Assembly (NCBI GenBank): GCA_030840645.1
Contig: JAVEEC010000042.1
Span: 62,001-126,000 of the forward strand
Reading direction: 5' to 3'
Source of the DNA: Frankiaceae bacterium
GTDB lineage: Bacteria > Actinomycetota > Actinomycetes > BP-191
DNA length: 64,000 bases
Made by a program: the position numbers and the translations under genes. Under the pieces are notes generated by a model. That model saw only the letters and a list, made by a program, of their open reading frames with translations, was not told where the DNA came from and searched no databases. Positions 7,971 to 16,978 of the stretch are shown here, in pieces (the first letter of the stretch is position 1; the number at the start of each line of letters is the position of its first letter).

Positions 7971-9785
7971 CTACTCGTTCGGGCCGACGGTCGTCTTCTG
8001 GATCTGCATCAGGAACTCGATGTTGCTCTTGGTCGCCTTCATCTTGTCGATGAGCAGCTCCAGTGCCTGGCCCGACTCGAGCGCGTGCAGGACGCGGCGG
8101 AGCTTCCAGGTGATGGCGAGCTCCTCGGCGGACATGAGCAGCTCCTCCTTGCGGGTGCCGGAGGCGTCCACGTCCACGGCCGGGAAGATGCGCTTGTCCG
8201 CGAGCTTGCGGTCGAGCTTCAGCTCCATGTTCCCGGTGCCCTTGAACTCCTCGAAGATGACCTCGTCCATCCGGCTGCCGGTCTCGACCAGCGCCGTCGC
8301 GAGGATCGTCAGGGAGCCGCCGTTCTCGATGTTGCGGGCGGCGCCGAAGAACCGCTTCGGCGGGTAGAGCGCCGTCGAGTCGACACCACCGGACAGGATG
8401 CGGCCGGAGGCGGGGGCCGCGAGGTTGTACGCGCGCCCGAGCCGGGTGATCGAGTCGAGCAGGACAACGACGTCGTGGCCGAGCTCGACCAGCCGCTTGG
8501 CACGTTCGATGGACAGCTCGGCGACCGTCGTGTGGTCCTCGGCCGGGCGGTCGAACGTCGACGCGATGACCTCGCCCTTCACCGACCGCTGCATGTCGGT
8601 GACCTCCTCCGGCCGCTCGTCGACGAGCACGACCATGAGGTGGACCTCGGGGTTGTTGCGGGTGATCGCGTTCGCGATCGACTGCAGCACCATCGTCTTG
8701 CCGGCCTTCGGCGGGCTGACGATGAGGCCGCGCTGGCCCTTACCGATCGGCGCGATCAGGTCGATGATCCGCGTGGTCAGCTGGGTCGGGTCATTCTCCA
8801 GGCGGAGCCGGTCCTGCGGGTACAACGGCGTGAGCTTGGTGAACTCGACGCGGTTGCGCGCGGTCTCCGGGTCGGTGCCGTTGACGGTGTCCAGGCGGAC
8901 CAGCGCGTTGAACTTCTCCTTGCGCTCCCCCTCGGCCGGCTGGCGGACGGCGCCGGTGACGGCGTCGCCCTTGCGCAGGCCGTGGCGACGGACCTGGGAG
9001 AGGGAGACGTACACGTCGTTCGGGCCGGGGAGGTAGCCGCTCGTCCGGACGAACGCGTAGCTGTCCAGGATGTCGAGGATGCCCGCGACGGGGACGAGGA
9101 CGTCGTCCTCGCGGATGACGGGGTCGGGCTCGTTGGCGAAGCCGGGGGCGCCACCACCGCGGTTGCGGTTACGGCCGCGCTCGCGGAACCGGCCGCGCTG
9201 CCGCCGGCCGCCCTCGCCCCACTGCTCGTCGTTGCGGGGGCCGCCGCCGCCCTGGTTCTGCTGCTGCTGCTGCTGCTGGCCGCCCTGGCTCTGCTGGCCG
9301 CCTTGGCTCTGCTGGCCTTGGGGGCGGTCGCCGCGCTGGCGCTCGCGGAAGCGCTGGCCGTCGCGCTGCTGCCCGCCCTGCTGCTGCTGGCCGCCGCCGT
9401 CGCGGGGCTCTCTCGGCTCGCGGGGCTCGCGCGGCTGGCGGGGCTCGCGGGCCTCGCCGTCGGTCGCGGCGGGGCGTTCGACGGAGATCCGCGGCTCGCG
9501 CGGCTCCTCCTGGCGCTCCGGCGACTCGGCGCGCTCGGTCCGCTCGGTCCGCTCGGCGGCGTGGCCGTTGCGCTGGCCACCGCCCTGGGCGGCCTGGATG
9601 GCGGAGACCAGCTCGGCCTTCTTCATGCCGCCGGCGCTGATGCCGAGCCCGCTCGCGACCTGCTTGAGCTCGGGCAGCAGCATGGTGCTGAGGCCGCCGC
9701 CGCGGGCGCGACGGGGCTTGGCGCCGTCGGCGGGCTGGTCGGCGGCGGGTGACGAGGTCGGGGTGACCTCGGTGGTGTCGGTCAA
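7971..9785 (-). CDS. rho: Transcription termination factor Rho (with long disordered insert)
   Basis: Hexameric RNA helicase that terminates transcription. It has 604 residues, about 185 more than E. coli Rho. The Rho_N helical domain is at residues 33-66; an insert at 68-215 is almost entirely Arg, Gly, Gln, Glu and Pro, including QQQQQQQ and repeated REP/RQP tripeptides. The RNA-binding domain and the ATPase P-loop (SPPKAGKT, 357-364) follow. The start is TTG at 9785, with AGAGGA six bases upstream; the sequence further up is a leader. Actinobacterial Rho proteins commonly carry such inserts, which bind RNA and may drive condensation. It is preceded by its own promoter and a ~220-base leader. 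Confidence 0.96.
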   Translation of the reverse strand: MTDTTEVTPTSSPAADQPADGAKPRRARGGGLSTMLLPELKQVASGLGISAGGMKKAELVSAIQAAQGGGQRNGHAAERTERTERAESPERQEEPREPRISVERPAATDGEAREPRQPREPREPREPRDGGGQQQQGGQQRDGQRFRERQRGDRPQGQQSQGGQQSQGGQQQQQQQNQGGGGPRNDEQWGEGGRRQRGRFRERGRNRNRGGGAPGFANEPDPVIREDDVLVPVAGILDILDSYAFVRTSGYLPGPNDVYVSLSQVRRHGLRKGDAVTGAVRQPAEGERKEKFNALVRLDTVNGTDPETARNRVEFTKLTPLYPQDRLRLENDPTQLTTRIIDLIAPIGKGQRGLIVSPPKAGKTMVLQSIANAITRNNPEVHLMVVLVDERPEEVTDMQRSVKGEVIASTFDRPAEDHTTVAELSIERAKRLVELGHDVVVLLDSITRLGRAYNLAAPASGRILSGGVDSTALYPPKRFFGAARNIENGGSLTILATALVETGSRMDEVIFEEFKGTGNMELKLDRKLADKRIFPAVDVDASGTRKEELLMSAEELAITWKLRRVLHALESGQALELLIDKMKATKSNIEFLMQIQKTTVGPNE

Positions 9786-10013
9786 GGTGGTTCCTCTCAC
9801 TGCGTGGCTTGCGCCACGTCCCCCGCTGGAAGCGGGAGTGGTCTGGCCGGGCGGCGCGCGTGACGAGGCTGCGGGCGGATGGCCGCGCCACCGTCGGCGG
9901 AACACCGGGCGGGTGGCTCGCGCCGAACGGCGCGGGCGGTGCGTGGGGCTCAGAGGAGCGGCCGGAGGGCCGCGAGACGCGGAGCCCCGGACGAGGCGGG
10001 CTCGGCAAGACAC

Positions 10014-10042
10014 AGCGTAACCAGCCCAGCACCAGGGAGCAA
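10014..10042 (-). promoter_or_regulatory. rho: rho promoter with a long leader
   Basis: Minus-strand TTGCTC (10042-10037), a 17-base spacer and TACGCT (10019-10014) form a good promoter in the 290-base gap between kynA and rho. Transcription would start near 10007, leaving a ~220-base untranslated leader before the TTG at 9785. No riboswitch class is recognisable in the leader. Rho genes are often autoregulated by termination in the leader, so this is where such a site would lie. Confidence 0.55.
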
Positions 10043-10052
10043 CACACGCCAC

Positions 10053-10074
10053 GCCCCGGGAATTTCGCCGGGGC
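10053..10074 (-). terminator. Hairpin directly after kynA
   Basis: A perfect 7-base stem GCCCCGG/CCGGGGC with an 8-base loop begins one base after the kynA stop codon and just before the rho promoter. Its placement suits a terminator for the pruA/kynA genes. Confidence 0.5.
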
Positions 10075-10075
10075 C

Positions 10076-10864
10076 TCAGAGGTACGAGCGCAGCTCCCAC
10101 AGCTCGGGGAAGAACCGCACCCCGAGCGAGCGCCGCAGGTACGGCGCGCCGGTCGAGCCGCCGGTCCCGGACTTGGTGCCGATCTGGCGTTCGACCATGT
10201 CGACGTGCCGCGCCCGCCACTGCCCGACCAGCTCGTCGTGGGAGACCAGCGCCTCGGCGACGTCCCAGAGGTCGCCGTACGCGGCCCGGTCCCGCGCGAC
10301 CGCGAGCAATGACTCGCGACGGGTCTCCTCGCCGTCGACCGGCAGGCCCCGCGTCGCGAGGAGGGCGCAGAACGCGTCCCAGAGCGACGGCTCGGCGAGG
10401 CGGCGGTCGAGGCGGGCGCGTTCGGCGTCGGAGAGGTGCAGGCGGGCGACGAGGGCCGGGTCGCGCCGGCCGGAGAGGAACTCCAGCTCGCGGAACTGCA
10501 CCGACTGGAACCCGCTCGCAGGCGCGAGCAGCGAACGGAACGCGAGGAAGTCCTGCGGCGTCATCGTCTCGAGTACGGCGACCTGCTCGACGAGCACGCG
10601 TTCGATGACGTGGCAGCGGCCGAGGGCGTGGCGGGGGGCGTACGTCTCACCATTCACCATCGCGTCACGGGCGTAGGTCAGCTCGTGCAGCAGCTGCTTG
10701 AACCAGAGCTCGTACACCTGGTGGATGGTGATGAACAGCAGCTCGTCGTGCGCCGCCGGGTCGCTCGCCAGCACCTGCTGGGCGAGCAGGTCGTCGACGC
10801 GCAGGTAGGAGCCGTACGACAGCGTGCCGCCCTCTTCGCCGAACCGGCGCTCGCGCTCCTCCAC
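10076..10864 (-). CDS. kynA: Tryptophan 2,3-dioxygenase
   Basis: Haem enzyme that opens the indole ring of L-tryptophan to N-formylkynurenine, the first step of the kynurenine route. It is 262 residues. Family hallmarks are [11 protein letters not shown] near the N-terminus, [19 protein letters not shown] at about 39-57, and the C-terminal [19 protein letters not shown] segment, which carries the proximal haem His and the substrate-binding loop. The start is uncertain: GTG at 10864 is the only usual start codon between the upstream gene's stop and the first conserved residues, and it lacks a clear Shine-Dalgarno. No kynB or kynU follows in the window. Confidence 0.9.
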   Translation of the reverse strand: MEERERRFGEEGGTLSYGSYLRVDDLLAQQVLASDPAAHDELLFITIHQVYELWFKQLLHELTYARDAMVNGETYAPRHALGRCHVIERVLVEQVAVLETMTPQDFLAFRSLLAPASGFQSVQFRELEFLSGRRDPALVARLHLSDAERARLDRRLAEPSLWDAFCALLATRGLPVDGEETRRESLLAVARDRAAYGDLWDVAEALVSHDELVGQWRARHVDMVERQIGTKSGTGGSTGAPYLRRSLGVRFFPELWELRSYL

Positions 10865-10881
10865 GAGCGCGAGAGTAGCCG

Positions 10882-11691
10882 TTACGCGGCGGGCGGCAGC
10901 AGCGACGCGACCGGGGCGAGCAGCGTCTCGGCGCTGGTCGTGTCGAGGACGTCGCGCACCAGCATCGCCGCGACGACGCCGAGGCAGACGGCGAGCACCG
11001 CGCGGTCCTCGTCGTCGGCGACCCGCGCGCAGGGGCCGCAGGCGCGGTCGTACCCTTCCTGCGCGCTGCGGCTGGCGAGGAACCAGAGCCGCCGCCGGCC
11101 GGTCAGCACCGCGGCCTGCCAGGCCGACTCGACGGCGCGGGCGTGCGCGTCCGGGTCGAGGCCGCGGGCGTGGAGCAGCAGGTTCGCGAACAGCGTTGCG
11201 GACTCCGGGTCGTGGCGGTGGCAGGACAGGCCAGGGACCGACGTGAGCAGCGCGAGCACCTCGTGGTGCTGCGGGCCGAAGTCCGGCATCTGCATCCGGC
11301 GGTCCGGGTAGACGGCGTGCCAGGGCGCGGACAGCTCCGCGTAGTCCTGCGGCGTGAGGATCGGCCGGGCGTACGCCGCCGCGATCGCGTCGCGCACCGC
11401 CTTGAGCGCCAGCGCCGTCGTGGGGGCGGGAAGGGTGACGTACGGCGCCGTTCCGGCCAGGTCGTCGGCGAACAGTCCGGCCAGCGAGTCGAACGCCGCC
11501 AGCACCTCGAGGATCAACGGCGTGTCCGGCTGCAGCGCCTTGTCGCGCGCGCGGGACACCTCGGGGGTGTCCTGCCACGCCAGCGCGAGGCGGCGCAGCC
11601 CCTCGTCGTCGAGGTGCACGACCTGCGCGAGCACCCCGAGGATCTCGGCACAGTGCGGATGGGTCTCGGTGCTCGTGATCGCGACCGCCAT
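10882..11691 (-). CDS. Uncharacterised protein upstream of kynA
   Basis: Not recognised. It has 269 residues; the ATG at 11691 has GGAGGTG four bases upstream. The protein is mostly helical and soluble-looking, rich in Ala and Leu, with conserved-looking clusters YPDRRMQMPDFGPQHHEVL, HDPESATLFANLLLHARGLDPD and a Cys pair CGPCARV, and a hydrophobic C-terminal stretch (AVLAVCLGVVAAMLV). It ends 17 bases before kynA and lies 128 bases after pruA, so it is probably cotranscribed with kynA and may serve amino-acid catabolism. This is context only; no catalytic motif is evident. Confidence 0.6.
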   Translation of the reverse strand: MAVAITSTETHPHCAEILGVLAQVVHLDDEGLRRLALAWQDTPEVSRARDKALQPDTPLILEVLAAFDSLAGLFADDLAGTAPYVTLPAPTTALALKAVRDAIAAAYARPILTPQDYAELSAPWHAVYPDRRMQMPDFGPQHHEVLALLTSVPGLSCHRHDPESATLFANLLLHARGLDPDAHARAVESAWQAAVLTGRRRLWFLASRSAQEGYDRACGPCARVADDEDRAVLAVCLGVVAAMLVRDVLDTTSAETLLAPVASLLPPAA

Positions 11692-11819
11692 CGCCCACCT
11701 CCGCGTCGCCGGCCAGCGGCCGGTGCTGAGGCGATTGTCGGGAACGACGGGGCGCGACTGTGGGTTTCCGCGCGCAATTGACCCGAAGTGACTATGTCGG
11801 GACGGTGACGCCGAGGTGG

Positions 11820-13445
11820 CTACCCCATGTGCGGGTAGCGGTGGTCGGTCGGCGGGACGAACGTCTCCTTCACGGTCCGCGGGCTGACCCAGCGGACCAG
11901 GTTGAGGTACGAGCCCGCCTTGTCGTTGGTGCCGCTGGCCCGCGCGCCGCCGAACGGCTGCTGCCCGACCACCGCGCCGGTGGGCTTGTCGTTGATGTAG
12001 ACGTTGCCCGCGGAGTAGCGCAGCACGTCCATCGCGTGCGCGACCGCGACGCGGTCGTCGGCCCAGATGGCGCCGGTCAGCGCGTACGGCGCGATGTCCG
12101 CGGCCTGCCGCAGGACGTCCTCGTAGTCGGCGTCGGCGAACACGTTGACGCCGAGGATCGGGCCGAAGTACTCGGTCGTGAAGATCTCGTGCTCGCGGTC
12201 GTCGGACCGGAAGATCGTGGGCCGGACGAAGTACCCCTCGCTGCCGTCGTACGAGCCGCCGGCCAGCAGCGTCAGCGCGCTGTCGTCCTTGGCCCGGTCG
12301 ATGACGCCGGACAGGCGGGAGAACGCGCGCTGGTCGATGACGGCGCCCATGAAGTTGGTGAAGTCGGTGACGTCGCCGACCTTCAGCGCCTCGGTCTCGG
12401 CGACGAGGTCGTCGCCGATCTGCCGCCAGAGCGACTCGGGGACGTAGGCCCGGCTGGCCGCCGAGCACTTCTGCCCCTGGTACTCGAACGCGCCGCGGAT
12501 CAGCGCGGTCCGCAGGCCGGCCGGGTCGGCCGACGGGTGCGCGACGACGAAGTCCTTGCCGCCGGTCTCGCCGACCAGCCGCGGGTACGAGCGGTAGCCG
12601 GCGATACCGGTGCCGACGGCCTGCCAGAGGTGCTGGAACGTCGCCGTCGAGCCGGTGAAGTGGATGCCCGCGAGGTCGCGGTGCGGGACGGCGACCTCGC
12701 TGACCGCCTTGCCGTCGCCGGTGACGAGGTTGATGACGCCGGGCGGCAGGCCCGCCTCCTCGAACAGCCGCATCGTCAGGTGAGCGGCGAGCTGCTGGGT
12801 CGGGCTCGGCTTCCAGACAACGGTGTTGCCCATGAGGGCCGGAGCGGCGGGGAGGTTCGCCGCGATGGCCGTGAAGTTGAACGGCGTGATCGCGAGGACG
12901 AACCCCTCCAGCGGCCGGTAGTCCATCCGGTTCCAGATGCCGGGCGAGGAGTGCGGCTGCTCGGCGAGGACGTGGCGGCCGAACGCGACGTTGAAGCGCA
13001 GGAAGTCGATCAGCTCGCAGGCCGCGTCGATCTCGGCCTGGATCACGGTCTTGCTCTGGCCGAGCATCGTGGCGGCGTTGATCGTGTCCCGCCACGGTCC
13101 GGCCAGGAGGTCGGCGGCGCGGAGGAACACCGCGGCGCGGTCGTCGTACGACAGCCGCGACCACGCGGGGTGTGCGCGGAGGCTGGCGTCGACGGCGGCC
13201 TGCACGTCGCCGTTGGTCGCGTTGCGCATCGTGCCGAGGACGTGGGCGTGCCGGTGCGGCATCACCGTGTCGATCGGCTCGCCGCCGCCGAGGCGTTGCT
13301 CGCCGTCGATCGTCTGCGTCAGCTCGACCTGCTCGGCGGCCAGCTCCTTGAGCCGCGCCTCCAGGCGGGTGCGCTCGGCCGAGCCGGGCGCGTACTGGCG
13401 GACCGGCTCGTTGACCGGCGTGGGTACGGAGGTGACGGCGTCCAT
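11820..13445 (-). CDS. pruA: L-glutamate gamma-semialdehyde (P5C) dehydrogenase
   Basis: NAD-dependent aldehyde dehydrogenase converting pyrroline-5-carboxylate/glutamate semialdehyde to glutamate, the second step of proline breakdown. It is 541 residues from ATG at 13445. I preferred this start to the ATG at 13454 because GGGAGG abuts the earlier codon with no spacing but lies nine bases from the later one. Catalytic residues are E293 (VGETGGKDF) and C327 (GQKCSAASRA); the oxyanion Asn region TPFNFTAIAANLP and the GGARASGTNDKAG C-terminal signature are typical of PruA. No proline dehydrogenase is present in the window. Confidence 0.95.
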   Translation of the reverse strand: MDAVTSVPTPVNEPVRQYAPGSAERTRLEARLKELAAEQVELTQTIDGEQRLGGGEPIDTVMPHRHAHVLGTMRNATNGDVQAAVDASLRAHPAWSRLSYDDRAAVFLRAADLLAGPWRDTINAATMLGQSKTVIQAEIDAACELIDFLRFNVAFGRHVLAEQPHSSPGIWNRMDYRPLEGFVLAITPFNFTAIAANLPAAPALMGNTVVWKPSPTQQLAAHLTMRLFEEAGLPPGVINLVTGDGKAVSEVAVPHRDLAGIHFTGSTATFQHLWQAVGTGIAGYRSYPRLVGETGGKDFVVAHPSADPAGLRTALIRGAFEYQGQKCSAASRAYVPESLWRQIGDDLVAETEALKVGDVTDFTNFMGAVIDQRAFSRLSGVIDRAKDDSALTLLAGGSYDGSEGYFVRPTIFRSDDREHEIFTTEYFGPILGVNVFADADYEDVLRQAADIAPYALTGAIWADDRVAVAHAMDVLRYSAGNVYINDKPTGAVVGQQPFGGARASGTNDKAGSYLNLVRWVSPRTVKETFVPPTDHRYPHMG

Positions 13446-13485
13446 GCCACGCATCCTCCCACCCGCGCTCGGGGCCGCGCGACCG

Positions 13486-13971
13486 TCAGCCGAGCAGCGT
13501 GCCGGCCTCCTGCGTGGCGAACCACATCAGCTCCCACGCGTCCGCCTCGTCGACCGTGAAGCGCGCGTCGTCGTCGCCTGCCTGGGCGGCGGCGTACGCC
13601 GCGGCGGCCGCCTCGATCGTCGCCGCCGCGGCCGGGTCGTCGGCGTGCAGCGCGTCGACGGACCGCCACGGGATGGCGGCGGGAACGACGACGCCGGACG
13701 GGCCGGCCTCTGGGTCGTACGTGACGTCGGGGACCTCGGCCGCGACCACGAAGCGCCGCCGCGGCTCGGCCGGCGCGGCGTGCAGCAGCGGCAGCGCCGA
13801 GTCGGCGGCGGCCGTCAGCGCGACGTACTCGAGCTCCTCCGCGTCGGCGGTGGCGTACGACTCGCGCAGCGCCGGCGTGACCGCGTGCGCGGCGAGCGGC
13901 GCGGGACCGACCTCGCCGGTCGCCAGTGCGTTCGCGAGCGCGGAGCGCACGAGGCCGACGTAGACGCGCAT
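13486..13971 (-). CDS. Conserved actinobacterial protein (DUF6912-like)
   Basis: 161 residues beginning MRVYVGLV. The pattern, an Ala-rich N-terminus then GEVGPAPLAAHAVTPALRE and DAEELEYVALTAAA, resembles a small uncharacterised family that I associate with DUF6912; I cannot verify the match. It has no signal peptide or membrane helix and is strongly acidic. The ATG at 13971 overlaps the patatin gene's stop as ATGA, so it is cotranslated with the lipid genes upstream. The function is unknown. Confidence 0.6.
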   Translation of the reverse strand: MRVYVGLVRSALANALATGEVGPAPLAAHAVTPALRESYATADAEELEYVALTAAADSALPLLHAAPAEPRRRFVVAAEVPDVTYDPEAGPSGVVVPAAIPWRSVDALHADDPAAAATIEAAAAAYAAAQAGDDDARFTVDEADAWELMWFATQEAGTLLG

Positions 13972-14942
13972 CAGCCCGCGGCCGCGAGGTCGCCGTAGTG
14001 CTTCACCAACGCCGCCGCGCTGGTCCGCAGCGACGTCTCCAGGACGGCGGTACGGCGGGTCGCGTCCATCAGGTTCGCGCCGATCGCCTCCAGGTCCTCG
14101 GCGCCCGGGCCGAGCATCACGACGGCGGTGCCGGACTGCCTGACCTTGACCGCCTCGCGGATCAGGCGGCGGGTGACGATGCGGCGGAACTGGCGTTCCA
14201 GCCGAGCCATCCGCGAGGCCGGCCGGTCGTAGTCGAACGACGTCATCGGCGACAGCACGAACACCTCGTCCAGGTCCAGCGGGATGACCAGGTCGAGCGA
14301 GGTCGGCGAGCAGGCGCCGCCGTCGACGTAACGACGCCCGCCGATCGTCACCGGCGCGTACCAGCCGGGGATGGCGCACGACGCCATCACCGCCTCGGAC
14401 AGCCCGGCGGGCGGCGAGCCGGCGCGGCCGAACGGGATCCGCTTGCCGGTGTCGTAGTCCATCGCGACGACCCAGGTGTTCGGGTGCGGCGCCCACTCGC
14501 CGGCCGGGCAGACCGCCTCGACCAGGCCGCGTACCGGCTCCAGCGAGCCGCGGCCGCGCGGCAGGATCGAGACCATCGCGGCCATCGGCGTGATGCGGTT
14601 CGGGTGGCGGGCGACGGTGCTCAGCAGCTTCGTCGAGCCGAGGCCGAAGCGCGGTAGCTGCGGCAGTGACCGCGTCGAGTCGGCGTCGTACTCGATCACC
14701 GGGTCGCCGGGCACGATGATGCCGCGCTGGTGGTTGAGCAGCTGCTCGGTGCCGATGCCGCTGCCGACGAACGCCGCCAGCACCGACCCCGCCGACGTCC
14801 CGACGATGACCTCGGCAGAACGCGGGTCCCAGCCGGTCGCTTCCTCGACGGCGGCGAGCGCGCCGATCGTCCACGACGCCCCGAGCACGCCGCCCGCGCC
14901 GAGGACGAGCCCGCGCCGCTTCGCCTGCTGCCGCGGGCTCAA
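13971..14942 (-). CDS. Patatin-like phospholipase
   Basis: Predicted lipid acyl hydrolase of 323 residues. The patatin catalytic elements are all present: the glycine-rich oxyanion loop GLVLGAGGVLG (11-21), the nucleophile elbow GTSAG with Ser50, and the Asp of DGGA (207-210). The TTG start at 14942 overlaps the TGA of the WS/DGAT gene (TTGA), with GGAG 12 bases upstream. There is no signal peptide, so it acts in the cytoplasm or at the membrane. Pairing with an acyltransferase suggests turnover or remodelling of storage lipids. Confidence 0.88.
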   Translation of the reverse strand: MSPRQQAKRRGLVLGAGGVLGASWTIGALAAVEEATGWDPRSAEVIVGTSAGSVLAAFVGSGIGTEQLLNHQRGIIVPGDPVIEYDADSTRSLPQLPRFGLGSTKLLSTVARHPNRITPMAAMVSILPRGRGSLEPVRGLVEAVCPAGEWAPHPNTWVVAMDYDTGKRIPFGRAGSPPAGLSEAVMASCAIPGWYAPVTIGGRRYVDGGACSPTSLDLVIPLDLDEVFVLSPMTSFDYDRPASRMARLERQFRRIVTRRLIREAVKVRQSGTAVVMLGPGAEDLEAIGANLMDATRRTAVLETSLRTSAAALVKHYGDLAAAG

Positions 14943-16327
14943 CGCACGGTCTCCACGAGCTCGGCGAGCGACTCCTCGATGCACTGCGCGAGCACGTCCA
15001 CGTCGGGCATCGCGTCGCGGTCGGCGTTGAGGCCGTAGTAGACCCCGCCGTTGTACGACGTCAGCCCGATCGACACCGCCTGCCCCCTGGCGAGCGGTAC
15101 GACGGGGAACACCTCGAGCATCTCCGCGCCCGCCGCGTACAGCGGGATCTGCGGGCCTGGGACGTTCGTGACGACGACGTTGAACAGCCGCTTGGTCAGC
15201 GCCGCGGCGGCCCGCGCCCCCATCGCGTGCAGCGTCGGCGCGACGAAGCCGGCCATCGACACGAGCGCCTCGGCGCCGACCGACTGGCCGGAGTCCTTGT
15301 GGCCCGACATGGCGTAGGACACCTGCGAGAGCCGCAGCACCGGCGACGGCTCCCCGACGGGCAGGTCGACGAAGTACGCGGAGACGCGGTTGCCGAGCGC
15401 GCCGCGCTCGTCGTCGGAGCGCACGCTGACGGGGACCATCGCGCGGATCACCGTGTCGTTGACGCTCTCGCCGCGCGTCAGCAGCCAGGTCCGCAACGCG
15501 CCCGCGACCGTCGCGAGGACGACGTCGTTGACCGTGCCGCCGTGCGTCTTGCGGACCCGCTTGTAGTCGTCCAGCTCGGTCCGCGCCATGCCAAAGCGGC
15601 GCTGTGCACCGATCTCGACGTTGAGCGGCGAGTCCGGCGCGGACCGCGCGGTGACCTTCAACGTCGCCGCGAGCCCGGCCGCGATGCCCGCCGCGCGACC
15701 CGCGACGCGGCGCGCGTCGGCGACGGCGTTGCGCGCGGTCGTCACGATCTCGGCCGGCTTGCGGACCAGCTCGCCGACCGCGTCGGCGACGAGCGCGACG
15801 CCGGACGGCTCGGGCTCCGGGTCCCACTCGTCCGGCACCGTCTCGCGCGGCTCGCGGGTGAGGTCGAGGATCACCGCGCCGATGTCGACGGCGCTGATCC
15901 CGTCGACCATCGCGTGGTGGGTCTTGGTGATGATGGCGTTGCGGCCGTCGGCGAGTCCCTCGACGAGGTAGATCTCCCAGAGCGGGCGGCTGCGGTCGAG
16001 CAGCCGCGACTGGACTCGGCCGGTCAGCTCCTTGAGCTGCTCCTCGGTGCCGGGCTTGGGCAGGGCGGAGCGGCGGACGTGGTACGTCACGTCGAAGTCG
16101 GGGTCGTCCACCCAGACCGGGTTGCCGAGATGCCCTGGTACCCAACGGATCTTCTGCCGGAACCGTGGCACCAGCGCGATGCGGTCGCCGATGATCCGGA
16201 CCAGCCGGTCGTAGTCGAAGCCCTCCGGCGCAGGCTCCAGGACACAGACGCCGCCGACGTGCATCGGGGTCGTCTCGCTCTCCAGGTAGAGGAACGAGAC
16301 GTCGAGCGGGCTCAACCGGTCCGGCAT
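14939..16327 (-). CDS. Wax ester synthase/acyl-CoA:diacylglycerol acyltransferase
   Basis: Bifunctional WS/DGAT that esterifies fatty alcohols or diacylglycerol with acyl-CoA to make wax esters or triacylglycerol storage lipid. It is 462 residues, the normal length. The N-terminus (LSPLDVSFLYLESETTPMHV) and the active-site HHAMVDG at 137-143 (HHxxxDG) are diagnostic; a late ATVAGALRTWLL region matches the C-terminal domain. The start is ATG at 16327. Its stop overlaps the patatin start, and it lies 18 bases after the HAD gene. Confidence 0.94.
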   Translation of the reverse strand: MPDRLSPLDVSFLYLESETTPMHVGGVCVLEPAPEGFDYDRLVRIIGDRIALVPRFRQKIRWVPGHLGNPVWVDDPDFDVTYHVRRSALPKPGTEEQLKELTGRVQSRLLDRSRPLWEIYLVEGLADGRNAIITKTHHAMVDGISAVDIGAVILDLTREPRETVPDEWDPEPEPSGVALVADAVGELVRKPAEIVTTARNAVADARRVAGRAAGIAAGLAATLKVTARSAPDSPLNVEIGAQRRFGMARTELDDYKRVRKTHGGTVNDVVLATVAGALRTWLLTRGESVNDTVIRAMVPVSVRSDDERGALGNRVSAYFVDLPVGEPSPVLRLSQVSYAMSGHKDSGQSVGAEALVSMAGFVAPTLHAMGARAAAALTKRLFNVVVTNVPGPQIPLYAAGAEMLEVFPVVPLARGQAVSIGLTSYNGGVYYGLNADRDAMPDVDVLAQCIEESLAELVETVR

Positions 16328-16345
16328 GCGCTGATCGTCCCACGC

Positions 16346-16978
16346 CTACCCGAGCGCCACCCCGAACAGCGTCTCCAGCTCCAGCAGGGTGGCCGCCGTG
16401 TCGGTGTGGTGCACGCCGACCATGCCAGCAGCCACGGCGCCGCGGACGTTCGCCGCGATGTCGTCGACGAACACGCACTGCTCCGGCGGCACGCCGACCT
16501 CGCGGGCCGCGAGCGCGTAGATGCCGGGGTCCGGCTTGCGCATCCCGACCTCGCCGGAGATGACGACCGCATCGAACAGCGTGTCGAAGTGCTCGAACGC
16601 GTACGAGTCGCGGTTGCCCCACGAGTTGCTGAGTAGCGCCGTCCGCAGCCCCGACTCGCGGGCCTTGCGAACCGCGCCGAGCATCCGGCCGTCGGCCCCG
16701 GCGCCCGCGAACATCCTGCGTACCAGGCCCTCCGCCGCGACCGGGTCGCCGCTCGTGGTCTTGAGCCGGGCCGCCAGCTCGCGCTCGAACTCCTCCATCG
16801 TCACGGCCCCGGTCTCGACGCCGTGGACCAGCGTGCCCTCGCCGTAGTCGCCGAACAGCACCGTGTGCAGGTGCTCGCCGTCGACGTCCTCGGCCTTGAC
16901 GAACTCGGTGAACGACTCGCGCATCGACGTCGTCAGCACGCCGCCGAAGTCGACGACGAGTGCGGTCAGCTCAGGCAC
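16346..16978 (-). CDS. HAD-family hydrolase (ACAD10 N-domain type)
   Basis: 210-residue HAD subfamily IA protein. Motif I is VVDFGGVLT: the nucleophile Asp is present, but the usual second Asp is Gly, as in the soluble-epoxide-hydrolase phosphatase-like subgroup. Motif II is LLSNSWGN, motif III KPDPGIY and motif IV VFVDDIAANV. The GTG start at 16978 overlaps the end of the APH kinase gene by 8 bases. In mammalian ACAD10 a HAD domain of this kind is fused to APH and acyl-CoA dehydrogenase domains, and the same three activities are adjacent here. The substrate is unknown. Confidence 0.85.
   Translation of the reverse strand: MPELTALVVDFGGVLTTSMRESFTEFVKAEDVDGEHLHTVLFGDYGEGTLVHGVETGAVTMEEFERELAARLKTTSGDPVAAEGLVRRMFAGAGADGRMLGAVRKARESGLRTALLSNSWGNRDSYAFEHFDTLFDAVVISGEVGMRKPDPGIYALAAREVGVPPEQCVFVDDIAANVRGAVAAGMVGVHHTDTAATLLELETLFGVALG

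Noticed and set aside
9240-9480. CTG/CAG trinucleotide-rich stretch as a microsatellite
   Set aside because: The repeats are in frame as Gln/Arg/Gly codons of the Rho insert and fit the disordered domain; no separate repeat feature is needed.
10865-11698. Extending kynA upstream into the neighbouring gene
   Set aside because: The upstream frame lacks ATG or GTG near the conserved start and would overlap a good gene with its own Shine-Dalgarno and stop.
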